Part shown: positions 8,500-17,235 of the stretch, in pieces
Numbering within the stretch: position 1 is the stretch's first letter
How the letters are laid out: every line of letters begins with the position of its first letter
Assembly: GCA_002839825.1 (NCBI GenBank)
Contig: PGYU01000019.1
Coordinates: 1-51,555, forward strand
Length of the DNA stretch: 51,555 bases
Origin: Ignavibacteriae bacterium HGW-Ignavibacteriae-1
Lineage (GTDB): Bacteria; Bacteroidota; Ignavibacteria; Kapaibacteriales; UBA2268
Direction of reading: 5' to 3'
Position numbers and translations under genes: made by a program
The notes under the pieces: model-generated
Databases searched by the model: none
The model's input: the letters and a program-made list of their open reading frames with translations, nothing else
What the model was told of the DNA's origin: nothing

Positions 8500-9072
8500 T
8501 TAATTTTCATTTTGTATATCGTCAATGTAAGGCGTCATAATCTCTCTAAGTTTCTGTTTGCCCCTGAATATCCTTATTCTGACTACCGAAACAGTCACAT
8601 CGAGAGCAAAGGCGATGTCTTTGTAACTCATATCCATGAACTCTTTCATCACTATCACTTCACGGAAATCTTCAGGCAAAGCATCTAGTGATGTATGGAG
8701 TATATCTGCAATCTCATTATTCTCGATTTTTGTGTCGTTGTATTCATAATGAGATTCATCGAAGGGAACTTTGACTACTTTCCCTCGTGTTTTTTCATTC
8801 AAGCACAAATTTCTCGCGATTCTAATCAAATAACCTTGAACATTTGACATTTCGTCAATTTTTTGGACAGATTCGTAAAATTTTATAAAAATATCTTGAA
8901 AAATGTCTTCCGACATATTACTTGAATTAAGAACTTTTCGGCAATAAGTATAGATTTTATTTGCGTAACGCGAATAAATTTCATCAAAGGCTTGTCGAGA
9001 TACCGTTCTATCCTTAGATTTCAGATATACAAAAAGCTCTTCGTCTGTCTTATGTGCAAATTTTTCCAACAT
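8500..9072 (-). CDS. ECF sigma-70 factor, locus 1
   Basis: 190 residues with sigma region 2 (FDEIYSRYANKIYTYC ... SEDIFQDIFIKFY ... YLIRIARNLCLNEK) and region 4 (LDALPEDFREVIVMKEFMDMSYKDIAFALDVTVSVVRIRIFRGKQKLRE, seen as separate segments with the helix-turn-helix at about 145-170). The ECF layout lacks regions 1 and 3. The cognate anti-sigma is encoded 22 bp downstream. Two TPR histidine kinases lie upstream on the same strand. Closest relative in the window is the locus 2 sigma factor, with conserved DIFQD.FIKFY and IARNLCLN. Target genes cannot be read. Confidence 0.93.
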   Translation of the reverse strand: MLEKFAHKTDEELFVYLKSKDRTVSRQAFDEIYSRYANKIYTYCRKVLNSSNMSEDIFQDIFIKFYESVQKIDEMSNVQGYLIRIARNLCLNEKTRGKVVKVPFDESHYEYNDTKIENNEIADILHTSLDALPEDFREVIVMKEFMDMSYKDIAFALDVTVSVVRIRIFRGKQKLREIMTPYIDDIQNEN

Positions 9073-9151
9073 ATTTTTATTTTTAACATACCTTCTATAT
9101 GTATAAACAGTTGAAAAGCAAAAATGTCACACCTGAAAGTGATTTTTTTTT

Positions 9152-11248
9152 TTATTTTTTTGGAAAGGTGAGAATAAATGTGGAACCTTCGTTCATTTTT
9201 GATTGGATTTCGAGCGTTCCGTGATGATATGCAAGCAATTCATTCACAAGCAAAAGCCCCAAGCCCGTACCGGATTCGTTCATAGTTCCCGGAGCAGAGT
9301 AACTTTTTTCTTTTCTCTTGAGCGTATCAATTTGTTCCTGAGTCATCCCAACTCCGAAGTCAGTAATATTAATTTGGATTGAATTTTCGTTCTCGAAAGC
9401 TTTGATATGTATTTCGGAGTTGATTTGCGAAAATTTGATTGCGTTATTGACAATGTTTCGTAATATTGTTGAGAGCATGTTCAAATCGGCATAAATTGGT
9501 TGTTCCGTGTCTATGGAACTAACAATTTTGATTTGTTTATGGCTAGCATTTATCCGGAACAAGTCCGTAGTGTTGTCTATTAAACCTTTGAGATTGATGT
9601 GTTCCGGATTGTACGATATCAAATCCCTTTGTGTGAGCGACCAAAGTAAAAGATTTTGGAGCAAATCATTCAAATTTTTTGCAGAATTCAGAATCTCCAG
9701 ATTGAGATTGTCGTATTCATCATCATCGAATTCGATTTCCTTGTCCTTAATTAAACTCGAAATTCCGATTATCACGCTCAGCGGATTTCTGATATCGTGT
9801 GCAATTATAGACAGGAACTTATCTTTGGTCTCATTCAGTTGTTTTAATTTAACAGCATTTTGTTCCAGGATTTGATTAGATTGTTCCAATTCATCGTTTT
9901 TCTTTCGGACCAACGCTGCGAGTTTCGATACGGCATGATATCTGTTCCAGATTATGACAGCAATTATTATCACCAAAAAAATCGTGATGAGAAGATATGT
10001 GGATTTAGTTTGATTTTTGCTGTTTTCCCTGCTCAATATCGAAATTTGGGCTTCTTTTTTGTCTAAATCCATTTGCGTTCTCATCTTCGACATTTCGTCG
10101 TTGTAGATGTTCTTACTCAGTGAATCACTATACTCTTTATGGAGCATAAGGAACTCAAAGGCTTCTTTGTAATTGCCATTTTCCGAGTAAAACAGGGCAA
10201 GCACCTGGGCACCTGTACTCATAAATTGCAATGAACCAATTGACTTAGCACTGTCATAGCTCTCTTTCGACATTTTGATAGCTTGTGCGATGTTGCCGGA
10301 ATCGAAATAATCATATGCTAAATTGAATTGACATGATAGAAGTGCTGATTTCAAATCATTGCTAGAATAATAGTCAATTGCTTTTTGATAATATGGGATT
10401 GATTTGTTGTAATCTCCTTTATGGGAGTAAATATTACCAAGGTTGTTGTTTATATTGGCTATATAGTTCAAATTACCAACTTTTTGAGCATTTTCAATAG
10501 CCTGAAGATATAGTTTGGCTGCAGAATCAGAGTTGTTTTGCTTTTCTTCAATCATTGCGAGATTTGATAGTGTCCCTGCAACTCTATTAATATCTTTTGT
10601 AGATTCTGCAATAGTCAAACATTCTTGGAATTTTTCTTTTGCCGCGTCATAATCTCCCAATTCATAAAATAGCAATCCGAAATCTGTTGTGATTATTGAA
10701 TAGGATTGCAAGATGAAGGATATGGAATCCTTCTTTTTTTGTTCATAATTGTCGAATTCTTTTGAATACTTGGAGATTGTGTCTTTGTTGAACATGGAGT
10801 ATGCTTTGAGGCTTAGTTCCATTGCCTTGTTATAATTGGAGCTTCGTTGCTCAAGCAGCGATAGCTGAGATAATGCAAATGCGTAGCTTACTTTTTTGTC
10901 TAATTTATCAAAAATCATTATAACTTTTTGAATAGTATCCTTAGCCTCTTGGTAACGGTCAGTCAAAGTCAGAAAGTAGGCATAATTGCTCAATACCTTT
11001 CCGATTTTGAATTCATCACCGTAATTGTAAGCTTTTTCAAGCAGAGTTTTATACAACATAGTTCTTTCATCAACAGTCAGAACATGTGTACCACCTAATA
11101 CATTTTCAATATAGGTGATTTGATCAACTCCCTTTTTTTGGTTAACAATAACTAATAAACTATCAATTGAAGATTTTGAAACGTAGAAATTGGATAGGGC
11201 AACAATTATGATTGTAAATAAAAACTTGGACACAATGTTAATTTTCAT
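9152..11248 (-). CDS. TPR sensor histidine kinase (downstream tandem copy)
   Basis: 698 residues: N-terminal signal/anchor helix (about 7-24), periplasmic TPR repeats (about 60-390; e.g. ANINNNLGNIYSHKGDYNKS), one membrane helix near 415-435 (YLLITIFLVIIIAVIIW), a coiled-coil linker, HisKA with the phospho-acceptor in SIIAHDIRNPLS (His near 484), and HATPase_c with N box RNIVNNAIKFS, G1 DFGVGM and G2 GTGLGL. It autophosphorylates in response to a periplasmic signal. No receiver domain and no response regulator are encoded nearby, so the partner is elsewhere. A diverged paralog lies directly upstream. The gene lies 79 bp before the locus 1 sigma gene. Confidence 0.93.
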   Translation of the reverse strand: MKINIVSKFLFTIIIVALSNFYVSKSSIDSLLVIVNQKKGVDQITYIENVLGGTHVLTVDERTMLYKTLLEKAYNYGDEFKIGKVLSNYAYFLTLTDRYQEAKDTIQKVIMIFDKLDKKVSYAFALSQLSLLEQRSSNYNKAMELSLKAYSMFNKDTISKYSKEFDNYEQKKKDSISFILQSYSIITTDFGLLFYELGDYDAAKEKFQECLTIAESTKDINRVAGTLSNLAMIEEKQNNSDSAAKLYLQAIENAQKVGNLNYIANINNNLGNIYSHKGDYNKSIPYYQKAIDYYSSNDLKSALLSCQFNLAYDYFDSGNIAQAIKMSKESYDSAKSIGSLQFMSTGAQVLALFYSENGNYKEAFEFLMLHKEYSDSLSKNIYNDEMSKMRTQMDLDKKEAQISILSRENSKNQTKSTYLLITIFLVIIIAVIIWNRYHAVSKLAALVRKKNDELEQSNQILEQNAVKLKQLNETKDKFLSIIAHDIRNPLSVIIGISSLIKDKEIEFDDDEYDNLNLEILNSAKNLNDLLQNLLLWSLTQRDLISYNPEHINLKGLIDNTTDLFRINASHKQIKIVSSIDTEQPIYADLNMLSTILRNIVNNAIKFSQINSEIHIKAFENENSIQINITDFGVGMTQEQIDTLKRKEKSYSAPGTMNESGTGLGLLLVNELLAYHHGTLEIQSKMNEGSTFILTFPKK

Positions 11249-11360
11249 AAGTATATATATATTGTAAAATCAATACGGTAAAAATATGAAGAAATTTTGT
11301 TGATGACAAAATTTTTTTGACCTTTTACGATTTTACATTAAAATAATTTTTGATTATTAA

Positions 11361-13475
11361 TCAAGAAATTAGTTTTTCAATCTTTTTGGGGAATTTAAGT
11401 ATAAAAGCTGTGCCTTCGTTGAGTCGGGATTTGATTTCGAGTTTTCCGTTATGATAGGACAATAATTCAAAAACAAGAATCAATCCTAATCCAGTACCTG
11501 TTTCGTTCAAAGTACCCGGTGCAGAATAACTTTTTTCCTTGTTCAAAATTGAATTTATTTGTTCTTCGGTCATACCCACGCCGTAATCAATGATTTCAAT
11601 TGTTGCAGTATCTTGAGTTTCGTATGCTTCTATTTTGATTTCCGAATTGAGTTGGGAGTATTTGATAGCATTACTGATTAAATTTCTCAATATAGTAGAA
11701 ATCATATTTAAATCGGCAAAGATTTTCAAACCTTCTGTTATTTGCAAATTCATTTTGATATGTTTGTGGCTTGCATTGAGTTTGAATAAGCTGAAGATGT
11801 TATCAACTAAACCTTTGAGATAAATTTTTTCGGGATTGAAAGAAATTAAATCTCGTTGAGAAAGCGACCAAAGCAAGAGATTTTGGAGCAAATCATTCAG
11901 ATTTATTGCTGAATTGAGAATTTCAGAATTCAGTTCGTCGTATTCAACAACATCAAACTCGATTTGCTTATCTTTGACCATGCTTGAGATTCCGATAATT
12001 ACGCTCAGTGGGTTTCTGATATCGTGAGCAATAATTGAGAAAAATTTGTCTTTCGTTTCATTCAGTTGTTTCAACTTTATCGAATTTTGTTCAAGAATTC
12101 CATTTTTTTGCTCCAATTCTTCATTCTTCTTTTTGACCAAATTGGCTAATTTGGAAATAGCATGATACCTATTCCATAAAAGTATAGCTAATAAAGCTAT
12201 GAGCACGATGCTAATCAATAGTGAATTGAATTTCGATTCTTTTTGTTTATTTTCGGCACTCAGAAGTTGGATACGAGTTTCTTGGCGGTCGAATTCCAAT
12301 TGCGTTTGTAATTTGGAAACATTTTCGTTATAAAGATGCAAATTTAATGAATCTGAATATTGCTTGGATAATCTGTTGAATTTAAGTGCCTCTTTGTAAT
12401 TACCAAGAGAATCATAAATTAATGACAACAAATCCGCTCCATTTGACATAAAATTGAGCGAACCGATGCTAACAGCAGTATCATAAGATGATTTACTCAA
12501 TTCTAATGCTTGTTGGAAATTTTTCAAATCCACTTGGACTTTGGCAATATTTAATCTTACCATAATTACCCCAAGCCTACGATTTAGAGCCAAGTTGATG
12601 TCTAAAGCTTTTTGATAATATTCTAAAGATTTGTGATGTTGCTGCATTTGGGAATATACGTTTCCTAAATTGTTTACTATACTTGCTTCATAACTCTTAT
12701 TTCCGGCTTTAACAGCATTTTCGAGGGCTTCCAAGTATAAATCTGTGGCTAAGTCGAGATTTTTTTCATCTCGCTCGACCATTGCCAAATTTGACAGTGA
12801 ACTTGCGATTCTATTTGCGTCATTTTGTAATCTTGCGATTGTCAGACACTCATCGAATTTCTCACGCGCAGATCGCATATCTTGGAGTTCGTAATGCAAA
12901 AGTCCGAAATCTGTTAGCATAATAGCATAAATTCGGACAATTCGTGAAATTGAATCCTTTTCATTGTCCTTAAATTTATTAATATTCTTTAAATAGCTCT
13001 GTATAGTATCTTGTGGGATAATTGTGTTGATTTTCAAGTTATATTCAATTGCTTTATCAAAATCCGAAAGCCTTTGATATGCCAAAGCTAATTGCGAATA
13101 CGTGAATGCTTCCTCAATTTTGCGATTTAATTGATGGAAAATTTGTTGAGCTTTCAATATGGTATCAATGGCTTCATGGTATTTATCTATAAAAGTCAAA
13201 TGATATCCGTAGTTGCTCAACGCTCTGGCAATGTTATATTTATCGCCACTTTCATTTGCTTTTTGGAATAATACTTCATACAACTTATCTTTGTCGTTTG
13301 CTGATAAGGAAGAAAGATTGCCAACTAATGAGTTGATATATGGAATTTGCTCGGATTTCGGTTTGGACTCAACAACTATTAACAAACTATCAATGTTTGA
13401 TTTAGATTCTGTGAAATTTAACATGACAAATACTATGGCTGCAATAAAGAACTTTGATTGTGCGTTAATTTTCAT
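11361..13475 (-). CDS. TPR sensor histidine kinase (upstream tandem copy)
   Basis: 704 residues with the same layout as the next gene: signal/anchor helix (about 7-22), TPR repeats (about 60-390; ASIVNNLGNVYSQMQQHHKS), membrane helix near 418-436, coiled coil, HisKA with FSIIAHDIRNPLS (His near 483), N box RNLISNAIKYS, G1 DYGVGM, G2 GTGLGL. The two proteins are strongly similar in the kinase core and more divergent in the sensor part, indicating an old duplication rather than an assembly artefact. Gap to the next gene is 112 bp, including an AT-rich perfect hairpin (11292-11314). No response regulator is adjacent. Divergent from the DUF2141 gene. Confidence 0.93.
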   Translation of the reverse strand: MKINAQSKFFIAAIVFVMLNFTESKSNIDSLLIVVESKPKSEQIPYINSLVGNLSSLSANDKDKLYEVLFQKANESGDKYNIARALSNYGYHLTFIDKYHEAIDTILKAQQIFHQLNRKIEEAFTYSQLALAYQRLSDFDKAIEYNLKINTIIPQDTIQSYLKNINKFKDNEKDSISRIVRIYAIMLTDFGLLHYELQDMRSAREKFDECLTIARLQNDANRIASSLSNLAMVERDEKNLDLATDLYLEALENAVKAGNKSYEASIVNNLGNVYSQMQQHHKSLEYYQKALDINLALNRRLGVIMVRLNIAKVQVDLKNFQQALELSKSSYDTAVSIGSLNFMSNGADLLSLIYDSLGNYKEALKFNRLSKQYSDSLNLHLYNENVSKLQTQLEFDRQETRIQLLSAENKQKESKFNSLLISIVLIALLAILLWNRYHAISKLANLVKKKNEELEQKNGILEQNSIKLKQLNETKDKFFSIIAHDIRNPLSVIIGISSMVKDKQIEFDVVEYDELNSEILNSAINLNDLLQNLLLWSLSQRDLISFNPEKIYLKGLVDNIFSLFKLNASHKHIKMNLQITEGLKIFADLNMISTILRNLISNAIKYSQLNSEIKIEAYETQDTATIEIIDYGVGMTEEQINSILNKEKSYSAPGTLNETGTGLGLILVFELLSYHNGKLEIKSRLNEGTAFILKFPKKIEKLIS

Positions 13476-13522
13476 ATGTACTAAAAAATTTATAATAAAT
13501 ATATTTAAGATTGACTAATTTA

Positions 13523-13969
13523 ATGAGAACAAAAACTTTTATCCTTATAACGTTTGTATATGCAATAACATTGTTTGCTGATTCACCCAAAACAGGAACA
13601 ATTATTGTTGAAGTTGAGGGCTTTGGCAATGAGAAAGGAATTGTGTTTTCGCACTTATATTCTGAACAATTAGCTGAATTCTTCCCTACAAAATCTTCAA
13701 AATCATTACACAAACGAATAGTAAAAGTTAATAATTTTCGTGCCACAATTATCTATGAAAACATTCAGTATGGCACTTATGCTCTTACTGTTCATCACGA
13801 CGAAGACGATAACAAGCGTATGAATCGAAATTTTATTGGTTATCCGAAGGAAGGCTTCGGTTTATCTAATAATCCGACTATCTTTTTGAGTGTGCCCGAT
13901 TTTGACGAGTGCAAATTTGAACTCCGCAAAGATACAATTGTGGTTAAAATCAAATTGAAATTTGTATAA
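13523..13969 (+). CDS. DUF2141 secreted protein
   Basis: 148 residues from the ATG at 13523; a TTG at 13511 is in frame but would put four residues before an otherwise normal signal peptide (MRTKTFILITFVYAITLFA). The mature part fits DUF2141: TIIVEVEGFGNEKGIVFSHL, YGTYALTVHHDEDDNKRMNRN and FIGYPKEGFGLSNN, with the family's His-Asp-Glu cluster and G.P.EG.G.SN loop. DUF2141 proteins are small exported beta-sandwich proteins of unknown function, common in Bacteroidota and Proteobacteria. Divergent from the kinases; convergent with the NADH dehydrogenase (12 bp gap). Confidence 0.83.
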   Translation: MRTKTFILITFVYAITLFADSPKTGTIIVEVEGFGNEKGIVFSHLYSEQLAEFFPTKSSKSLHKRIVKVNNFRATIIYENIQYGTYALTVHHDEDDNKRMNRNFIGYPKEGFGLSNNPTIFLSVPDFDECKFELRKDTIVVKIKLKFV

Positions 13970-13981
13970 TTTTTTTTTGAT

Positions 13982-15262
13982 TCAACATTCAACCTTGCTT
14001 TTTGAAAGATTCTCTTTGCTTTTTCTTTTGCCGTTCACAATCAATCTTGCACCCGAATTATTGCTCAAATAGAACCAAATCCATTCAGACATCACAAATA
14101 GACGATTTCGGAAGTCAATCAAAAAGAAGATATGAATAAATGACCAAATAAGCCACGCAATCAAGCCTTTGGAATGAAATTTCCCAATGACCGAAACTGC
14201 TTTTGCTTTCCCGATTGTAGCCATCATGCCCTTATCGCGGTATTTGAAATGCTTCGATTTGCCATGTAAAATGACATCGGCGACAAATTTGGCTTGTTGC
14301 ATGGCAGCAGGAGCAATTCCCGGGACTTCTTTGCCATCCTCATCGGTGCAAAACGCTGAATCTCCAATCACGAAAACGTTTTCATTTCCGGGAATATTCA
14401 TATACTTATCTACTATTGCTCTGCCAATCTTATCCATTTGAGTATCCAAACATTTTATTAGCGGCGAGGCTTCGTTTCCTGCTGCCCATATCACATTAGC
14501 GGCTTCGATTGTGCCATTATTTGTTGTAACAACATTTTCGGAAATATCGCTTACACGAGTATTTAATCTGACTTCGACACCCATATTTTCGAGTGCGGAT
14601 TTAGTATAATCCGAAAGTGCATCAGGATAGGCACCCAGCAATTGCGATGAAGCATCCACAAGTATGACCTTTATCTCATTTTCAGCAATCAATGGGTAAT
14701 CCGGCAATAGAGTTCTCCGTGCAATTTCGGCAATAGCACCTGCCATTTCAACACCGGTTGGACCACCGCCGACTATAACAAATGTTAGATTTTTTTGCTT
14801 GTCGTGACGCGAAGCGCTCATCTCGGCCCTTTCAAAGGATTCAATCAAATTTTCGCGAATTTTCAAAGCGTCTGTGATTTCTTTCAATCCCGGAGCAAAT
14901 TTCTCCCATTGATTATTTCCGAAATAGGAATGACGCGAGCCGGGCGCCAAAACGAGATAATCATAACTGACAGAACCTTCATTTAGTCGGACTGTTTGCG
15001 TGTAGGTATCAATCGAAACAGCCTCGTTCATGATTATTTTTATGTTTGGCGAATATCGGAAAATCGAGCGAATTGGTGCGGCAATATCAGCTGGGGAAAG
15101 AGCAGAGCTTGCAACCTGATAAAGCAGTGGTTGGAATAAATGGTGGTTGTTGCGGTCTATGAGAGTGACATCAATTTTTTTCTTATTCAATGATTTTGCC
15201 AGCTCCAAACCACCGAAACCTGCACCTATTATCACTACCCTTTTGTTATTTATCTTATTCAA
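13982..15262 (-). CDS. ndh: Type II NADH dehydrogenase (NAD(P)/FAD oxidoreductase)
   Basis: 426 residues. The FAD-binding Rossmann motif VVIIGAGFGGLELAKSL is at 9-25, HHLFQPLLYQVAS follows (quinone side), and a second dinucleotide motif VIVGGGPTGVEMAGAIAEI lies near 160-178 for NADH. The third conserved block FVIGDSAFCTDEDGKEVPGIAPAAMQQAKF (two segments) binds FAD. The C-terminal part has an amphipathic/hydrophobic stretch (GLIAWLIWSFIHIFFLIDF) that anchors it to the membrane. It oxidises NADH and reduces quinone without proton pumping. Monocistronic by position; 181 bp separate it from the copper island. Confidence 0.93.
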   Translation of the reverse strand: MNKINNKRVVIIGAGFGGLELAKSLNKKKIDVTLIDRNNHHLFQPLLYQVASSALSPADIAAPIRSIFRYSPNIKIIMNEAVSIDTYTQTVRLNEGSVSYDYLVLAPGSRHSYFGNNQWEKFAPGLKEITDALKIRENLIESFERAEMSASRHDKQKNLTFVIVGGGPTGVEMAGAIAEIARRTLLPDYPLIAENEIKVILVDASSQLLGAYPDALSDYTKSALENMGVEVRLNTRVSDISENVVTTNNGTIEAANVIWAAGNEASPLIKCLDTQMDKIGRAIVDKYMNIPGNENVFVIGDSAFCTDEDGKEVPGIAPAAMQQAKFVADVILHGKSKHFKYRDKGMMATIGKAKAVSVIGKFHSKGLIAWLIWSFIHIFFLIDFRNRLFVMSEWIWFYLSNNSGARLIVNGKRKSKENLSKSKVEC

Positions 15263-15443
15263 TTATTGCTCCCATTTTAACATCAACATCACAAACTTCC
15301 TTAAATAATGTTACGTATATGTCAACAAATTATTGCAGGGCTAAGAATATTATTATTCACATATAAATTTCGTAGGAGGGTGCGCCTATTAGATTAAGAA
15401 TTTGTTAAAAATCAATAATTGAATATTTCTATCAAACTATATT

Positions 15444-17234
15444 TTACTTGATTTCATTAGTTACATCTCCGCATGTAAGCATGGACTTACCGAAGTACGG
15501 ATTCTTTATTTCCTTTTCCGAACTCAGCCAATCGGCTCCTTTGTTATCATTTGCCATTGGGCAATGTTGGATGTACAGCGTTTTATTAAAGGGGTTGAAA
15601 GTGTTTGTCATTTCAATCATAGTCACGGAAATATGCCGAAATTTCTCTCTGACTTCTTCCAGATTTGATGAATGAGGCACGTGTAGCAGATTGCTTAGTA
15701 ATTCTTTTTCGAATTTCATCCACTTATTGTGTGATTCACCTTTAAATAAAGTCATATCCACTTTTGCAAGATTTTCTTGCATGGAAACAGCCTCCTTTTT
15801 AGCATTTTCCAAATTATCAGCTACCAGAGCGTCTTTCAGTTTTAAGTATTGTACATAAATAGGTTGAAGTGCATTTTTTGCCTGCTGAGCGATAGACTTA
15901 GTCTCATTTACTTGCTCAACTTGTTGTGTAGCAGGAGCTTTACTGTCTTTCGTTTCTCCATGGTCGTGTCCTGTGATTACTGCACCTCCTTCCGGGCTCA
16001 TCATGCTGGGTTTACCTGCAAGTTGGGCAGCGGCATCAATACTGAAGGTTCCGCTAACAGCAATTTCTTCGCCTTCCTGTAAACCGCTTTCCACAATATA
16101 ACTTTCTCCCAGTGTGGTACCTAAAGTTATCTCACGCATAATAAAACTTACTCCGTTTTCGGTTTCTGTTTTGATGTAAACAACCGAACGCTTACCTGTC
16201 CACATTACAGCAGTTTTCGGCACAACAAGCGCATTAGAGCTTGTCTTTAGTTTTGCTTCAACCACACCTGACACGAACATTTCAGGCATAAGATTTCCAT
16301 TGGTATTGTTATACTCTACTCTTGCTTTCGCAACCCTTGTTTTTGGGTCAATTATCGGGTCTAAATATGAAATATTCCCCTCAAAACTTTTCCCGGGAAT
16401 GGACGCTATTGTGAATTGAACCTTGTCACCTTTTTTTATCCATGGCATATCTGATTCATATATATCAAATAAAACCCAAACCTTAGTCAGATTGGTAATT
16501 TCATAAATTGTTTCTCCTTTTCGGACATAATCGCCCAGATTGATTGTTTTTTTTGTCACGTATCCGGAAACATCTGCTTGTATTGGGAATTCTTCCAGTA
16601 TTTTACCCGATTTTAGTATTTCGTCAATCCGATTATCGGAAAGTTTCCAGTTTTTCAACTTTTCTTTGGCAGCAAGAAAAAGCTGAGGTTGGGTTTCCCG
16701 GATTTTCTGTGCTTCAAATAACTCTTCTTGAGCCATTACCAAATCAGGAGAATAAATGTTAGCAATGTTTTGCCCTTTGTTTACAAACTCGCCGGTGAAA
16801 TTCACAAATAGTTTTTCTATCCTGCCGGGAATATGTGATGATTGTGAATATGCCAATCGTTCATCAGCCTGCACTTTTCCATTTAGCCGAACTTGTTTTA
16901 CGGGATTCATTTTGCCAACAAAAGCAGTGCTTACATTGGCTAATTTCATAGCAGTTGGAGACATTATGATTGCTTTTGGGTCAAGTTCACTGTTTTGGTC
17001 ATCCTCCAATGGAATTAAATCCATTCCGCAAATGGGACAATCGCCTGGTTCGCTTTGCCGAATTTGCGGATGCATAGAGCAAGTCCAAATAGTTTCCGAT
17101 TCATCGCTTACAGAATGATTGTGTTCATCGGCACTTGTTTGTCCGGATGTGCTGAAAAGTAGCCATCCGAGCAGTAAGCCAACCGCAAGTGTACTTACGG
17201 CTATTATAACAGTTGTTTTATTTATTTTTTTCAT
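15444..17234 (-). CDS. cusB: CusB-like RND periplasmic adaptor with metal-binding domain
   Basis: 596 residues: N-terminal membrane anchor (about 8-27), heavy-metal-binding domain with WTCSMHPQIRQSEPGDCPIC then GMDLIPL (about 50-78), membrane-fusion core with lipoyl/hairpin segments (HIPGRIEKLFVNFTGEFVNKGQ ... VSGYVTKKTINLGDYVRKGE), a His-rich linker (GHDHGETKD) and a C-terminal DUF3347-type domain (about 445-596) with HCPMANDNKGADWLS. E. coli CusB lacks both extra domains; they are common in Bacteroidota adaptors. It joins the RND pump to the outer-membrane channel and can hand Cu(I)/Ag(I) to the pump. One base separates it from cusC. Confidence 0.9.
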   Translation of the reverse strand: MKKINKTTVIIAVSTLAVGLLLGWLLFSTSGQTSADEHNHSVSDESETIWTCSMHPQIRQSEPGDCPICGMDLIPLEDDQNSELDPKAIIMSPTAMKLANVSTAFVGKMNPVKQVRLNGKVQADERLAYSQSSHIPGRIEKLFVNFTGEFVNKGQNIANIYSPDLVMAQEELFEAQKIRETQPQLFLAAKEKLKNWKLSDNRIDEILKSGKILEEFPIQADVSGYVTKKTINLGDYVRKGETIYEITNLTKVWVLFDIYESDMPWIKKGDKVQFTIASIPGKSFEGNISYLDPIIDPKTRVAKARVEYNNTNGNLMPEMFVSGVVEAKLKTSSNALVVPKTAVMWTGKRSVVYIKTETENGVSFIMREITLGTTLGESYIVESGLQEGEEIAVSGTFSIDAAAQLAGKPSMMSPEGGAVITGHDHGETKDSKAPATQQVEQVNETKSIAQQAKNALQPIYVQYLKLKDALVADNLENAKKEAVSMQENLAKVDMTLFKGESHNKWMKFEKELLSNLLHVPHSSNLEEVREKFRHISVTMIEMTNTFNPFNKTLYIQHCPMANDNKGADWLSSEKEIKNPYFGKSMLTCGDVTNEIK

Positions 17235-17235
17235 T

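Noticed and set aside
11292-11314. Perfect AT-rich hairpin (AAATTTTGT / ACAAAATTT) as terminator between the kinases
   Set aside because: Only A-T rich pairs with weak stability and no proper T run on the coding strand; not listed as a terminator.
9152-13475. Assembly duplication of the histidine kinase
   Set aside because: The two proteins differ throughout, especially in the TPR sensor, so they are genuine paralogs.
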